Assembly: GCF_017355985.1 (NCBI RefSeq)
Contig: NZ_JAFIQU010000010.1
Coordinates: 1 to 64,000 of the forward strand
Direction of reading: 5' to 3'
Origin: Arenibaculum pallidiluteum
GTDB lineage: Bacteria > Pseudomonadota > Alphaproteobacteria > Azospirillales > Azospirillaceae
DNA: 64,000 bases
Below the pieces are notes generated by a model. It was not told the DNA's origin. It saw nothing but the letters and a program-made list of their open reading frames with translations, and did no database searches. This document shows, piece by piece, positions 51,380 through 60,741 of the stretch (position 1 is the stretch's first letter; each line of letters opens with the position of its first letter). Position numbers and translations under genes: made by a program.

Positions 51380-53932
51380 TCACGCGGACGCTGGAACAGC
51401 GGAGCCACGTTCGATAGTCGCCGCCACTTGCCGTGCGATTTCGGCAGGCTCGTAGGGCTTCTCGACGACAGGAACGCCGGTTTCGCTGAGCGAAGCCGTC
51501 ATCGCGGGCGAAAGCGTATCTCCGGAAATGAAAATCATGCGAGCAGCGAGGTCGGGGCGCGTGGCCGCAATTTCGCGATAGAGAGCAATGCCGTCCATGA
51601 CCGGCATCCGCAGGTCGCTCACCACGGCGTCGACGGGGTTACGTGCGATCCAGTCCAAGGCCGCGCGGCCGTTCCCGACGACGAAGACGTGGTTTCCGGC
51701 CATGGACAGGATTTCCGCCAGCGCCTCGGCGACGTCGGGCTCATCGTCGACCACCAGGACACGGTTGCAGGGATTGATGCCAGGATCCGATGCCGGTTGG
51801 GGCTGCTCCACCGAGGTCTCCGTCGCCGCCGGCAGGCGCACGGTGAAGATCGCACCGCCGTCCGAGCCGGACTCGGCGGTTATGGTCCCGCCATGCGCCA
51901 GAACGATGCCACGGCACACGGCCAGTCCAATACCGGTTCCGGAACCCTGGGGCTTGGTCGTGAAGAACGGGTCGAAGATCCGGGAGCGCAGGTTGGCCGG
52001 AATACCCGGGCCATTGTCTGCAAGTTCGACGACCACCGCGTGGTCCTCGAGACGCGTCGTGATCACCAGGCGACGCGGAGGCGCGGCGTCCTGCAGAGCC
52101 TGCTGGGCGTTGATGATCAAATTCATGAACACTTGATGCATCTGATCGGAGCTGCCGTGAACGACGGGCAGCTCGGCGGCGAAACGGCGCTCGACGGAAA
52201 CGTCGCTGGTCCTCAGACCATAGGCAAGAATGTCGAGCGCCGCGTCGATCACGGCGTTCACCTGAACGTCCCCCCGCTCCTCGGGCTTGCTGCGCGCCAT
52301 GGCCAGGAAGGTCTTGACGATCCTCGCGCAGCGATCCGCGGCGCTCTTGATCTTCGATGCGCGCTCGCGTGTCGCCTCGTCCGAGCTCAAGTCGCGCAGG
52401 ATGCTTGCATGGCCGACCACGACCGACAGGGGATTGTTGAGTTCGTGCGCAACGCCGGCGAGAAGCGAACCGAGCGCGGCCATCTTCTCGCTTTGATGCA
52501 AGGCCTCTCTCTGGCGTTCGATCTCCGCTTCGGTCCGAAGCCGCTCCGTCAGATCCGTGATCGCTATGACGGCGGCCGGGCGGCCGTCGAAGGCTATCGC
52601 GTGCCCGTCGATGGAGACCCGGGGCGGCGCACCCGCAGCCGTATCCAGTTCGACCTCGGCACTGCAGATGGAAACCTCCCTTCTGAGCTGCGCGAGGAGC
52701 CTTTCGGCTTCCGCGGCATCGGCCAGGAAGTTTGCCAGTGGCCGGCATAGAACCTCGTCCATCCCGACGCGGAGAAGCCCCGCGCAGGGCGGACTGGCGA
52801 AAAGGATCCGGCCATCCTCCAGATCGATCGCCGCCATTGGAACCGGATGGGCGTCGACGAGAAGCCGGAACCGTTCCTCGCTCGCCCGCAGCGCCTGCTC
52901 CGCCAGCATTCTGCCGGTGATGTCGGTTCCGGTGCCGCGATAGCCAACGAACCGGCCATCCTGATCGAACACCGGTTTGCCATTTACCCTGCAGTAGCGG
53001 ATGCCACCGTCAGCGGCGAGGTAGGGAAAGACGAAGTCGCGGAATGGGCGCTTCGCCTCGATCTCGGCCCGGTGCCGGTTCCAGTTGCTTTCGTCGTGAT
53101 CCTCGGAAATGCGCAGCTCCCACCGGCGCTTGCCGATGACGGCCTCGGGCTTCTCCCCCGACAGCTCCTCCAGTCGGTCCGAAATGTAGGTCAGGCGATA
53201 GTCGGCGTCGCTCTCCCAGAACCAGTCCGAGGCCGCCTCCGCGATATCCCTGAAGCGACGACCGGCGTGCCGCGCCTCCGTCTCCGCCTCAACAGCAGCA
53301 CGCGCCATCCGGCTCGCACGGCGTGCCTCACGCACCAGCTGCGCGACGAGCAAGCCGCCGCCGGCAAGAAGCCCCAGCAGAAGGGCAAATATTCCGGCGA
53401 CGCCCAGGCGCTTTGTCTGTGAAAGTGCGGCGATCCGGTCCGCTTCGCTCTGAAGCGCGGACACGGCCGCATCGCGAAGCGGCTGGTGAAGGACCACGAG
53501 GCGGCGCTCGATTTCCGCCGCCACGTCCCTCTCGCCCTCGGCGAGCCGATTGATCAGGGGTTCGATCCCGGCCAGTGTCACCATGGCCGCGTTGATGGCG
53601 TGGCTCACGACTGGCATGTCGTGGAGACGCTTCGCGGCCTGTCCCGACTGCAGGCCTGTGATCCGGCTCCACAGGAGATCATAGCGTCGCACGACGGTCG
53701 ACGCCGAAGCGTTCGGATCTCCAGCCGAGAAACGCGCGAGAACAACCAATGCGCGCAGCAGGTCGGTTTCGGCCTGACTGAATGTCCAGACGACGTTCTC
53801 CCCTTCTCCGCGCCCGATCTCGCGGTCGATCCTGGCAAGGTGGACCCCGAGGATGATGAGGCTCGTGACGAAGACCGCGATGGTTGTGGTCAGCAGCCAG
53901 AAGGGTCCGGCGCCGCGAAAGAGCCTGGTCAT
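51380..53932 (-). CDS. Hybrid sensor histidine kinase (2 TM, 2 PAS, HisKA, HATPase, REC), 850 aa
   Basis: ATG 53932 overlaps the stop of the SUOX-like gene (ATGA), so translation is coupled. TM1 at about 10-30, a 140-residue periplasmic part, TM2 (VAGIFALLLGLLAGGGLLVA); PAS 1 (FRDIAEAASDWFWESDADYR), PAS 2 (RFRLLVDAHPVPMAAIDLED), H-box GVAHELNNPLSVVVGHASIL with phospho-His, N-box MNLIINAQQAL, G-boxes DNGPGIPANLRS and GTGIGLAVCRGI, then a receiver domain VLVVDDEPDVAEALAEILSM with Asp in VVSDLRMPVMDGI. Probably senses through the periplasmic SUOX-like partner and passes phosphate to the neighbouring regulators. Confidence 0.94.
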   Translation of the reverse strand: MTRLFRGAGPFWLLTTTIAVFVTSLIILGVHLARIDREIGRGEGENVVWTFSQAETDLLRALVVLARFSAGDPNASASTVVRRYDLLWSRITGLQSGQAAKRLHDMPVVSHAINAAMVTLAGIEPLINRLAEGERDVAAEIERRLVVLHQPLRDAAVSALQSEADRIAALSQTKRLGVAGIFALLLGLLAGGGLLVAQLVREARRASRMARAAVEAETEARHAGRRFRDIAEAASDWFWESDADYRLTYISDRLEELSGEKPEAVIGKRRWELRISEDHDESNWNRHRAEIEAKRPFRDFVFPYLAADGGIRYCRVNGKPVFDQDGRFVGYRGTGTDITGRMLAEQALRASEERFRLLVDAHPVPMAAIDLEDGRILFASPPCAGLLRVGMDEVLCRPLANFLADAAEAERLLAQLRREVSICSAEVELDTAAGAPPRVSIDGHAIAFDGRPAAVIAITDLTERLRTEAEIERQREALHQSEKMAALGSLLAGVAHELNNPLSVVVGHASILRDLSSDEATRERASKIKSAADRCARIVKTFLAMARSKPEERGDVQVNAVIDAALDILAYGLRTSDVSVERRFAAELPVVHGSSDQMHQVFMNLIINAQQALQDAAPPRRLVITTRLEDHAVVVELADNGPGIPANLRSRIFDPFFTTKPQGSGTGIGLAVCRGIVLAHGGTITAESGSDGGAIFTVRLPAATETSVEQPQPASDPGINPCNRVLVVDDEPDVAEALAEILSMAGNHVFVVGNGRAALDWIARNPVDAVVSDLRMPVMDGIALYREIAATRPDLAARMIFISGDTLSPAMTASLSETGVPVVEKPYEPAEIARQVAATIERGSAVPASA

Positions 53933-54426
53933 CGGACCTCGAGGGTGCTCAAGGCCCATACCCAACGGACATTGAAGGAATTCGATCTCAGCTCCGCGTG
54001 GGCATCGCGGGGGTAGACGATCCAGAGGGGCCCCCGGTCGCGCAGGGACAGGTCCCGCCCGTTCATGCGAAGGGCCAGCAAGACGCGGTATTGCTCCGCG
54101 TCGCTCATCGGGAGATTGGCCTTGTAGTCGTTGAGGGCCGTGGCTACCAGCTCCTTTCCCTTACCCCCGACGGCGGCAAGCACTGCCTTCAGGGGAACGC
54201 CCTCGAACTCGACGACGCCATCAGTCCAAGGGGTCGAGGTCCGGATCGTGGCGAGGCCGAGCGCCTCAAGGTTCGCCCGGTCGAACACAGCCTCGGTGCC
54301 CGCATTGCGATGCGAGATCATGCCCCGAACAGTCAGCAAGACCTCTCCCTTCGGTTTCGGCAACTCAGTTGCCGAAACCACGGAAGGCAGGAGAAGACAA
54401 AAAAGGATCGCCGCAATTCGGCGCAT
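53929..54426 (-). CDS. Periplasmic SUOX-fold protein without molybdenum ligand, 165 aa
   Basis: Sec signal peptide (MRRIAAILFCLLLPSVVSA), then a compact oxidoreductase molybdopterin-binding-like fold (VLLTVRGMISHRNAGTEAVF, TPWTDGVVEFEGVPLKAVLA, GPLWIVYPRDAHAELRSNSF). The mature protein has no cysteine at all, so the thiolate that holds molybdenum in sulfite oxidases is missing. A binding or sensing role is more likely than catalysis. It is translationally coupled to the hybrid kinase, which points to a co-sensor. Confidence 0.85.
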   Translation of the reverse strand: MRRIAAILFCLLLPSVVSATELPKPKGEVLLTVRGMISHRNAGTEAVFDRANLEALGLATIRTSTPWTDGVVEFEGVPLKAVLAAVGGKGKELVATALNDYKANLPMSDAEQYRVLLALRMNGRDLSLRDRGPLWIVYPRDAHAELRSNSFNVRWVWALSTLEVR

Positions 54427-54641
54427 GACTGTCGCTCCTCATCGAAGGCGCGGGCAACGGGCAGACAGGATCAGTGATAGCGCCGCCCGTTCTGGTCAGA
54501 TTTTTCGGCTTACCGCCTCGGTGCGAGGACGCCCGAGCCGCTTGTGGCACTACAATGGAAGTTGTCTGGGACAGCCGCTGTTTGGACTTGCTCGATCGGC
54601 ATATCCGGACGCCAGGGAACCGGCAGCGGTCGAGAGATGCA

Positions 54642-55358
54642 ATGTCCGTAGGCACCTTGATCGTCGTCGACGATGAACCCGAAATTCGGGCTCTTCTTTG
54701 CGAAATTCTGGTGGCGGCCGGACATCGAGCCCGGCCGGCTGCGGACGGGAAGGAACTCGACTTCCTGTGTGGCGCGGGTGTGCCCGACGTCGTGCTGCTC
54801 GATCTCAACCTGCCTGGAGAGAACGGCTTCAGCATCGCCCGGCGCCTGCGAAGCACGTACGACCCGGGCATCATCATGGTGTCGGCAATCGGCGATGTGA
54901 TTGATCGGGTCGCCGGGCTGGAGGCCGGTGCGGACGATTACATCACGAAACCGTTCGAGCCTGCGGAGGTCGTCGCCCGTGTGACGGCGCTTCTGCGCCG
55001 GCGCGGTCGCAGGACGATGCCGCAAACGCTGCCCTTCGGACGCTATGCCTTCGATCCGAAGCGCTTCGTCCTTCTTGGGCCCGACGGGGGGGAGGTTCCA
55101 CTGCGCGCATCCGAAGTCGACCTTGTCGCTGCTTTCGCGATGAACGCCAATCGCATGCTGACGCGGGACGAACTCATCCAACTCGCACCCGGTCGGGACG
55201 GCGAGACCTTGGACCGCAGCATCGACAGCCGCATTGCGAGGCTGCGGCGCAAGCTGGAGACCGAGCCGGAACGCCCTGCGCTGATCCGCACCGTGCGCGG
55301 TGTGGGATACATCCACATGGCCGCGGAACCAGAGGATCAGCCCGGATCGAGCATGTAG
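54642..55358 (+). CDS. OmpR-family response regulator 1, 238 aa
   Basis: ATG 54642 (GAGAG upstream) gives MSVGTLIVVDDEPEIRALLC; receiver domain with acidic pocket DDE and phospho-Asp in VVLLDLNLPGENG, lysine in ITKPFEP. C-terminal winged helix (ASEVDLVAAFAMNANRMLTR, SIDSRIARLRRKLE, IRTVRGVGYIHM). It is divergent from the SUOX-like/kinase pair and converges with regulator 2, with a 22-bp tail overlap (55337-55358). Confidence 0.93.
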   Translation: MSVGTLIVVDDEPEIRALLCEILVAAGHRARPAADGKELDFLCGAGVPDVVLLDLNLPGENGFSIARRLRSTYDPGIIMVSAIGDVIDRVAGLEAGADDYITKPFEPAEVVARVTALLRRRGRRTMPQTLPFGRYAFDPKRFVLLGPDGGEVPLRASEVDLVAAFAMNANRMLTRDELIQLAPGRDGETLDRSIDSRIARLRRKLETEPERPALIRTVRGVGYIHMAAEPEDQPGSSM

Positions 55359-56056
55359 CCTTCTCCCCGGACCGTGCGAATTAGCGCCGGGGCCGACGGA
55401 TCGTTCTCGACCTTCTGCCGCAGGCGCGTGATCCGCAGGTCGATGCTGCGATCGCCGTCACCGAGAGGGCGGCCATGCGCCAGCTCGGACAGGCGTGCAC
55501 GGCTGAGGGGTTGGCCCGCGTGCCGTGCGAGAACCTCCAGCAGATCGTACTCCATGGCAGTCAAGTCGATGGGTGTTCCGGTGGCGCCGATGACGCGGCG
55601 TGCCGTGGTATCGAAGTCCAACGGGCCGGCGCGGAGACGGCCTCGACTGATCTGAGGTGCGTCGCCATTCGGAAGAGGAGGAGCGCAGGCTAGGCGACGT
55701 TCGAGGCTGCGGATGCGGGCCAGCAACTCGCGCGGCTCGAACGGCTTCGTGACGTAGTCGTCGGCGCCGTCCCGCAGGCCCGAGATCCGATTTGCGAGCG
55801 TGATGTCACCGGTCAGGATCAGAATTCCAAGCCGAGGGTCCGAGGCGCGGAGTCGTCGCGCGATCTCCAGACCGCCTTCTCCCGGCATGGCCACGTCGAG
55901 GATCACGATGTCGGCGCGCCGTGCTGCGAGCGCCATGTCCAGGGCGCGTCCATCCCTTGCTACGCGGGTCGAATAGCCGTGGGCCTCCAGATAGTCGCTG
56001 ACGAGCTCCCTCAGATCGGCTTCGTCGTCGGCAATCACGATTTCAGTCGCGGCCAT
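55337..56056 (-). CDS. OmpR-family response regulator 2, 239 aa
   Basis: MAATEIVIADDEADLRELVS, phospho-Asp in IVILDVAMPGEGG, lysine in VTKPFEPREL, and winged helix TAMEYDLLEVLARHAGQPLS, IDLRITRLRQKVEN, IRTVRGEGYMLDPG. It is a paralogue of regulator 1. It is divergent from RTX2 (56295): the 238-bp gap includes the conserved RTX module, so it is a candidate regulator of it. Kinase partner is probably the neighbouring hybrid kinase. Confidence 0.93.
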   Translation of the reverse strand: MAATEIVIADDEADLRELVSDYLEAHGYSTRVARDGRALDMALAARRADIVILDVAMPGEGGLEIARRLRASDPRLGILILTGDITLANRISGLRDGADDYVTKPFEPRELLARIRSLERRLACAPPLPNGDAPQISRGRLRAGPLDFDTTARRVIGATGTPIDLTAMEYDLLEVLARHAGQPLSRARLSELAHGRPLGDGDRSIDLRITRLRQKVENDPSAPALIRTVRGEGYMLDPG

Positions 56057-56165
56057 CTGCCATCCTCCTGGCTCGCATGATGCCCATGCCGGGCGGCCAC
56101 TGAAACCCGTCCTGTCGATGGAGCGTGTGTGAACCGGTCAACAGGTGGGCGGTGTCACGACACGC

Positions 56166-56221
56166 TTGAAACGTTCGCCCCAGCTGCGCGGCACGGGGCA
56201 GATACATCGCTCGGCCATAAA
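56166..56221 (+). promoter_or_regulatory. Conserved RTX upstream module, copy 2
   Basis: TTGAAAC at 56166-56172, AGATAC at 56200-56205, ATAAA at 56217-56221; ATAAA is 78 bp before the RTX2 ATG, the same distance as in RTX1. Lies between regulator 2 and RTX2. Confidence 0.65.
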
Positions 56222-56294
56222 GCGGCGGCCGGCGCACGGCATCGGGATGCATTCGATGCCCGTGAGCCGCCGGTTTCGCAAAGAGGACCCTGAA

Positions 56295-57311
56295 ATGGCC
56301 ATCATCTATGGCACGAACGGCAACGACATGGGGGCGACCGCGCTCATCGGCACCAGCGGCAGCGACACGATCGACGGTATGAACGGCAACGACCAGCTCT
56401 ACGCCAACGGGGGCAACGACATCCTCGTTGGCGGCCTCGGATCCGACACGCTCCATGGCGGCGCGGGCAGCGATCTCGTCTCCTTCGCGTACTCGAGCAG
56501 CGGTGTGCTGGCGTCGATCAAGGATGGCACTGCCACCGCCACCGACATCGCCGGGGACAGCGACACCCTGATTTCAATCGAGAACCTTTGGGGTTCCGCG
56601 CAGCGGGATTGGCTTCTCGGCGATGCGGCGGTCAATGAGATCTTTGGGGCCAAGGGCGACGACTATCTCGAGGGCATGGGCGGCGCCGACAAGATCTCGG
56701 GCGGCAACGGCATGGACATGGCGTCCTATTATCTGTCCAACGAGGGCGTCTATGTAAACCTGATGAGCGGCGCGACGCTGTTCGGCCATGCCGAGGGCGA
56801 CCAGCTCTTCAGCATCGAAAGCCTCAACGGTTCGGGTTTCGACGACCAGTTCAAGGGCACCAACGGCGCCAATGAGCTCCGTGGCCAGGGCGGCAACGAT
56901 CTGCTGCGCGGCGAGGGCGGCCACGACACCATCCTCGGCGGCGCGGGCCAGGACAGGATCGTCGGTGGTGACGGTGCCGACCAGCTCACTGGCGGAGAAG
57001 GCGTGGACAAGTTCATCTACGAGGCTTATGGGGACAGCGACCCCGGCTCGTACGATACCATCTTCGACTTCACGCAAGGCCAGTCCGACAAGATCGTTCT
57101 TGAGGGGATCGACGCGAAGTCGCACAGCACCGGCAACCAAGCCTTCAGCTTCATCGGCACGTCCGGGTTCTGGGCTGAGGGGCAGGTCCGCTACTTCCAC
57201 CAGAACGGCGACACCGTGATCGAGTGCAACCTCGTTGAGGAGAACGGGGCGGAGATGAAGATCGTCCTGGACGGAGCGATCAACCTGTCCTCCTTCGACT
57301 TCATTCTGTGA
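56295..57311 (+). CDS. RTX calcium-binding secreted protein 2, 338 aa
   Basis: ATG 56295 has GAGGACCCTGAA in front; MAIIYGTNGNDMGATALIGT is the shared N-terminus. Nonapeptides GGNDILVGGLGSDTLHGGAG, GGNDLLRGEGGHDTILGGAG and GGDGADQLTGGEGVD; middle blocks LISIENLWGSAQRDWLLGDA and GVYVNLMSGATLFGHAEGDQ parallel those of RTX1 and RTX3. C-terminus (DTIFDFTQGQSDKIVLEGID ... INLSSFDFIL) is the classical serralysin-type type I signal with a terminal hydrophobic residue run. First gene before the exporter (130 bp). Confidence 0.93.
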   Translation: MAIIYGTNGNDMGATALIGTSGSDTIDGMNGNDQLYANGGNDILVGGLGSDTLHGGAGSDLVSFAYSSSGVLASIKDGTATATDIAGDSDTLISIENLWGSAQRDWLLGDAAVNEIFGAKGDDYLEGMGGADKISGGNGMDMASYYLSNEGVYVNLMSGATLFGHAEGDQLFSIESLNGSGFDDQFKGTNGANELRGQGGNDLLRGEGGHDTILGGAGQDRIVGGDGADQLTGGEGVDKFIYEAYGDSDPGSYDTIFDFTQGQSDKIVLEGIDAKSHSTGNQAFSFIGTSGFWAEGQVRYFHQNGDTVIECNLVEENGAEMKIVLDGAINLSSFDFIL

Positions 57312-57440
57312 CGCGCTGACGACCACCGGGTGCTGGTGCGGATCGGGCGCCTTCGTCCAGTCCGCGCCGCATCCTTCTCGCGCCGCATCCTTCTTAGGCA
57401 GGAACGCCGCTTCGCGCCCGTGCCCTGCGAGGAGCCGTCC

Positions 57441-59114
57441 ATGGAAACCGAGATTGGGTCCGCCCACTGGGCTCACGTCCGGCGCGGGCTTGCCCTCGCG
57501 CTTTGGGCCGTCTTCCTGTTCAGCATCGTCCTGAACCTCCTGATGCTGGCAGTGCCGCTCTATAGCCTGCAGATCTTTGACCGCGTCCTCGGCAGCGGCC
57601 GCATCGAGACGCTGGTGCTTCTTAGCCTCATGACCGGTGGTGCGCTGGCGGCCCTCGCGGCGCTCGAAGCCGTGCGCGGAACGCTGCTCGCCCGGGCGGC
57701 CACGCGCTTCGAGGTGGGGCTCGCCTCGGTGTTGACCAAAGCTGCCCTGCAGCGGGGAACTGGCGGGTCAACGGGGTTGCGGGACCTCGCGCTGGTGCGC
57801 CAGGCGCTGACCGGACCGGCGGCGATCGGTCTTGTGGATCTTCCCTGGCTTCCGCTCGCATCCGGCTTCGCCTGGCTTCTCCACCCCGCGCTCGCGGTTC
57901 TCGCTCTGGCTGGCGCCGCTCTACTCTGCATGCTCGCGCTCGCGAACGACGTCCTGACCAAGCGGGCTCATGCGCAAGCCACGGCCATGCAGATCCAGGC
58001 ACAGGCCGCCGCCGACGCCCTGGCGCGGCGGGCGGAACCGGCGCGTGCCATGGGCATGACCGACGCGCTGGTCACACGGATCGAGAAGCGGCTCCTGCCG
58101 GCGCTCGAGGCACAGCAGCGCGCCATGGAACGCGGCAGCGTGATCACCGGCCTCACCCGCGCTGCGCGGCTTGCGGTACAGGCGGCCGCCCTCGGGCTTG
58201 GCGTGTGGTTGGTGCTTCGTGGCGAACTCGCTCCGGGCAGCATGATCGCGAGCTCGATGGTCATCAGCAAGGCGCTGGCGCCGGTCGAGCAGCTGATCGG
58301 ATCCTGGCGCACCCTTGCCACGGCCCGCGAGGCCTGGAGACGAATTCATGCACTCGTCGACGCCGGCGTCTCCCCGCCACGAACCAGCCTCCCTGCCCCG
58401 AGCGGGGTGCTTGAAGTCGAAGGACTCTCGCTGAGCGACGAGGCCGGCAAGCCGATCCTTCGCAATGTCGGCTTCGCATTGGAGCCCGGCCAGTGCCTCG
58501 GCATCCTTGGCTCCTCGGGTTCCGGAAAGAGCACGCTGTGCCGGCTGCTAACCGGCGCCATTAGGAGCAAGACCGGGACCGTGCGTCTCGACGGCGCAAA
58601 GCTCGGGGACTACCCCGAAACCGAGCTCGGCCGGCATATCGGCTATCTGCCACAGGAAGCGATGCTGCTCGATGGCACCGTCGCCGAGAATATCGCCCGG
58701 ATGGCGCCAGCGCCTGACGCCGCCGCCGTGGTCCGCGCGGCTCAGCGTGCCGGAGCGCACGACATGATCCTCAGGCTGCCGCGCGGTTACGACACGCGGA
58801 TCCTCGACGGCGGCGCGCCGCTCTCGGGCGGCCAGCGCCAACGAATCGGCCTCGCCCGGGCCCTCTACGGCGACCCGAGCCTTGTGATCCTGGACGAGCC
58901 CAACGCCAATCTCGACGGGACCGGCGAGGGGGCCCTGCAGGCATGCCTCGCGGCACTCGTTTCCGGTGGCGTGACCGTCCTGATCGTCACCCACCGTCCC
59001 AACGTCCTGCGCTGCGCAACCCATGTGCTTGTCCTGGAAGGCGGCGCGGTCGCGCGGTTCGGACCGCGCGACGAGGTGCTTCAGCACCTGATGCGTCCCA
59101 GCCGAGCCGCTTGA
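57441..59114 (+). CDS. Type I secretion ABC transporter (PrtD family), 557 aa
   Basis: ATG 57441 follows GAGGAG. Six-TM membrane domain (LALALWAVFLFSIVLNLLML ... GLGVWLVLRGELAPGSMIAS), then ABC domain with Walker A LGSSGSGKSTLCRLL, Q-loop YLPQEAMLLDGTV, signature LSGGQRQRIGLARALYGD, Walker B LVILDEPNANLD. No C39 peptidase or CLD domain; this is the PrtD/AprD class for RTX proteins. Forms the inner-membrane channel with HlyD at 59151 and a TolC-like outer protein encoded elsewhere. Confidence 0.95.
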   Translation: METEIGSAHWAHVRRGLALALWAVFLFSIVLNLLMLAVPLYSLQIFDRVLGSGRIETLVLLSLMTGGALAALAALEAVRGTLLARAATRFEVGLASVLTKAALQRGTGGSTGLRDLALVRQALTGPAAIGLVDLPWLPLASGFAWLLHPALAVLALAGAALLCMLALANDVLTKRAHAQATAMQIQAQAAADALARRAEPARAMGMTDALVTRIEKRLLPALEAQQRAMERGSVITGLTRAARLAVQAAALGLGVWLVLRGELAPGSMIASSMVISKALAPVEQLIGSWRTLATAREAWRRIHALVDAGVSPPRTSLPAPSGVLEVEGLSLSDEAGKPILRNVGFALEPGQCLGILGSSGSGKSTLCRLLTGAIRSKTGTVRLDGAKLGDYPETELGRHIGYLPQEAMLLDGTVAENIARMAPAPDAAAVVRAAQRAGAHDMILRLPRGYDTRILDGGAPLSGGQRQRIGLARALYGDPSLVILDEPNANLDGTGEGALQACLAALVSGGVTVLIVTHRPNVLRCATHVLVLEGGAVARFGPRDEVLQHLMRPSRAA

Positions 59115-59150
59115 CGGCGTCACGCCTCGAGCATTTCCGGAGACCGACCC

Positions 59151-60461
59151 ATGACCCAGACCCTAGCTGCACCGGGCCCCCGGGTTTCGCTGAGGGCGCC
59201 CGTACTGGCCGGCGCCATCGTCACCATCGCCTTCGTCGGCGGCTTCGGCGGTTGGGCCGCCGTCGCCCCGCTGGCGGGCGCAGCCGTCGCCCCTGCGGTG
59301 GTTGTGCCGGAGGGGAGCCGCAAGACCGTCCAGCATCTCGAAGGCGGGATCGTTCGGCAGATCCATGTAAGGGACGGCAGCATGATCGCTGCCGGCGAGG
59401 TTCTGTTGACCCTCGACGACACACAGGCTCGCGCCGAGCACGCGACGTTGATGGCCGAGGCGAATGCCGCCCGAGCCGTCGAGGCGCGGTTGGTGGCTGA
59501 ACAGAACGGCTCGGCAGCACCACGCTTCCCGGAGACTCTGCTGGAAGCGGCCACTGGCGACCCAGTTCTGGCGGGTGTGATCGCCGGCGAAGCCGATCGG
59601 CTAAGTCGCCGCAGGTCGGCCTTGGCCGACCGAAACGCCGTGCTTGAAGAACGGATCATGCAGCTGCGCGAGCAGATCCGGGGCCTGGAAGCAAAGATCG
59701 CAGCAAGCGGCCGGCAGCTCGCCTTGATCGAGCTCGAGCTCGCGGATGTCCGAGGGCTGGTCGCCAAGGGCCTGGAGCGCCGGCCGCGCCTGCTCGCGCT
59801 CGAGCGGTCCCAGGCACAGATCGAGGGCTCGATTGGCGCCGACAGGGCCGAAATCGCGCAGGCACGGCAAGGGATCGCAGAGGCCCGGCAACAGCAGGCC
59901 AGTCTCGTCAGCGAGGAGGCCGACAAGACCGCGGCCGAACTCGCCGATGTCCGCCAGCATCTCGCGCGTTTGAACGAGCGGCTCCGTGCCACCGCAGACC
60001 GGCTGGCACGGACTGTCGTTACCGCTCCTGTCGCCGGCACCATTGTCGACCTGCAGGTGACGACAACCGGGGGCGTCATCGAGCAGGGAGCGGCGCTCAT
60101 GGCGATCGTGCCGGCCGGCGCAGAATTGATTCTCGAGGTGCGCGTGACGCCGTCCGACATCGACGAGATTCATCCAGGGCTGGACGCGCAAGTGCATCTG
60201 CTGGCCTACAAGAGCCGCTCGATGCCGCGGATCAAGGGGCTGGTAAGGAACGTCTCGGCCGATCGGCTGGAAGACGCAGCCACCCGGCAGCCCTATTACC
60301 GTGCCCAAGTCGCCATCGATCCTGGCACCCTCCCGCCGGACGTTGCCTTGGCGCCGGGAATGCCTGCGGACGTGTTGATAACGACCTCGGAGCGCACGCT
60401 CCTCGACTACCTGCTGACCCCGTTGCGCGACAGTGTACGCAAGGGCCTCAGGGAGAGCTGA
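59151..60461 (+). CDS. HlyD-family type I secretion periplasmic adaptor, 436 aa
   Basis: Single N-terminal membrane segment (AGAIVTIAFVGGFGGWAAVA), lipoyl half-motif VVPEGSRKTVQHLEGGIVRQ then IHVRDGSMIAAGEVLLTLDD, a long alpha-hairpin coiled coil (about 100-290), second lipoyl half VTAPVAGTIVDLQVTTTGGV and the beta-barrel domain to the end. AprE/PrtE class. 36 bp after the ABC gene, an obvious operon. Contacts TolC during export. Confidence 0.95.
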   Translation: MTQTLAAPGPRVSLRAPVLAGAIVTIAFVGGFGGWAAVAPLAGAAVAPAVVVPEGSRKTVQHLEGGIVRQIHVRDGSMIAAGEVLLTLDDTQARAEHATLMAEANAARAVEARLVAEQNGSAAPRFPETLLEAATGDPVLAGVIAGEADRLSRRRSALADRNAVLEERIMQLREQIRGLEAKIAASGRQLALIELELADVRGLVAKGLERRPRLLALERSQAQIEGSIGADRAEIAQARQGIAEARQQQASLVSEEADKTAAELADVRQHLARLNERLRATADRLARTVVTAPVAGTIVDLQVTTTGGVIEQGAALMAIVPAGAELILEVRVTPSDIDEIHPGLDAQVHLLAYKSRSMPRIKGLVRNVSADRLEDAATRQPYYRAQVAIDPGTLPPDVALAPGMPADVLITTSERTLLDYLLTPLRDSVRKGLRES

Positions 60462-60609
60462 CCCGAACTTCAGAGCTTTTCACGACGTGACATTCGTGGC
60501 CACGACTAGCCAGGACCGACGGTCCTGGCCCATTTCATTCCGGACGCGGCGCCTGGCCATGGGCAAGGAACTCTCTGAGCCCAGTATATCGGTGCAAATC
60601 ACGCCACAA

Positions 60610-60664
60610 TTGAAACAGCCGTACGGTTTCGCGGCAAAGAACTGAAACGGACCGCGCCGATAAG
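60610..60664 (+). promoter_or_regulatory. Conserved RTX upstream module, copy 3
   Basis: TTGAAAC at 60610-60616, TGAAAC at 60643-60648, ATAAG at 60660-60664; ATAAG lies 82 bp before the RTX3 ATG. The first element begins a partial dyad GAAAC-N9-GTTTC (60612-60630). So RTX3 has its own promoter in addition to any read-through from the exporter operon. Confidence 0.65.
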
Positions 60665-60741
60665 AGGGCCAGCGGCGCCCGTACCGGGTAAATCAACGGT
60701 CCGAATCAATTGCCGCCGGATCATCTGGAAGGAATGGAGAA

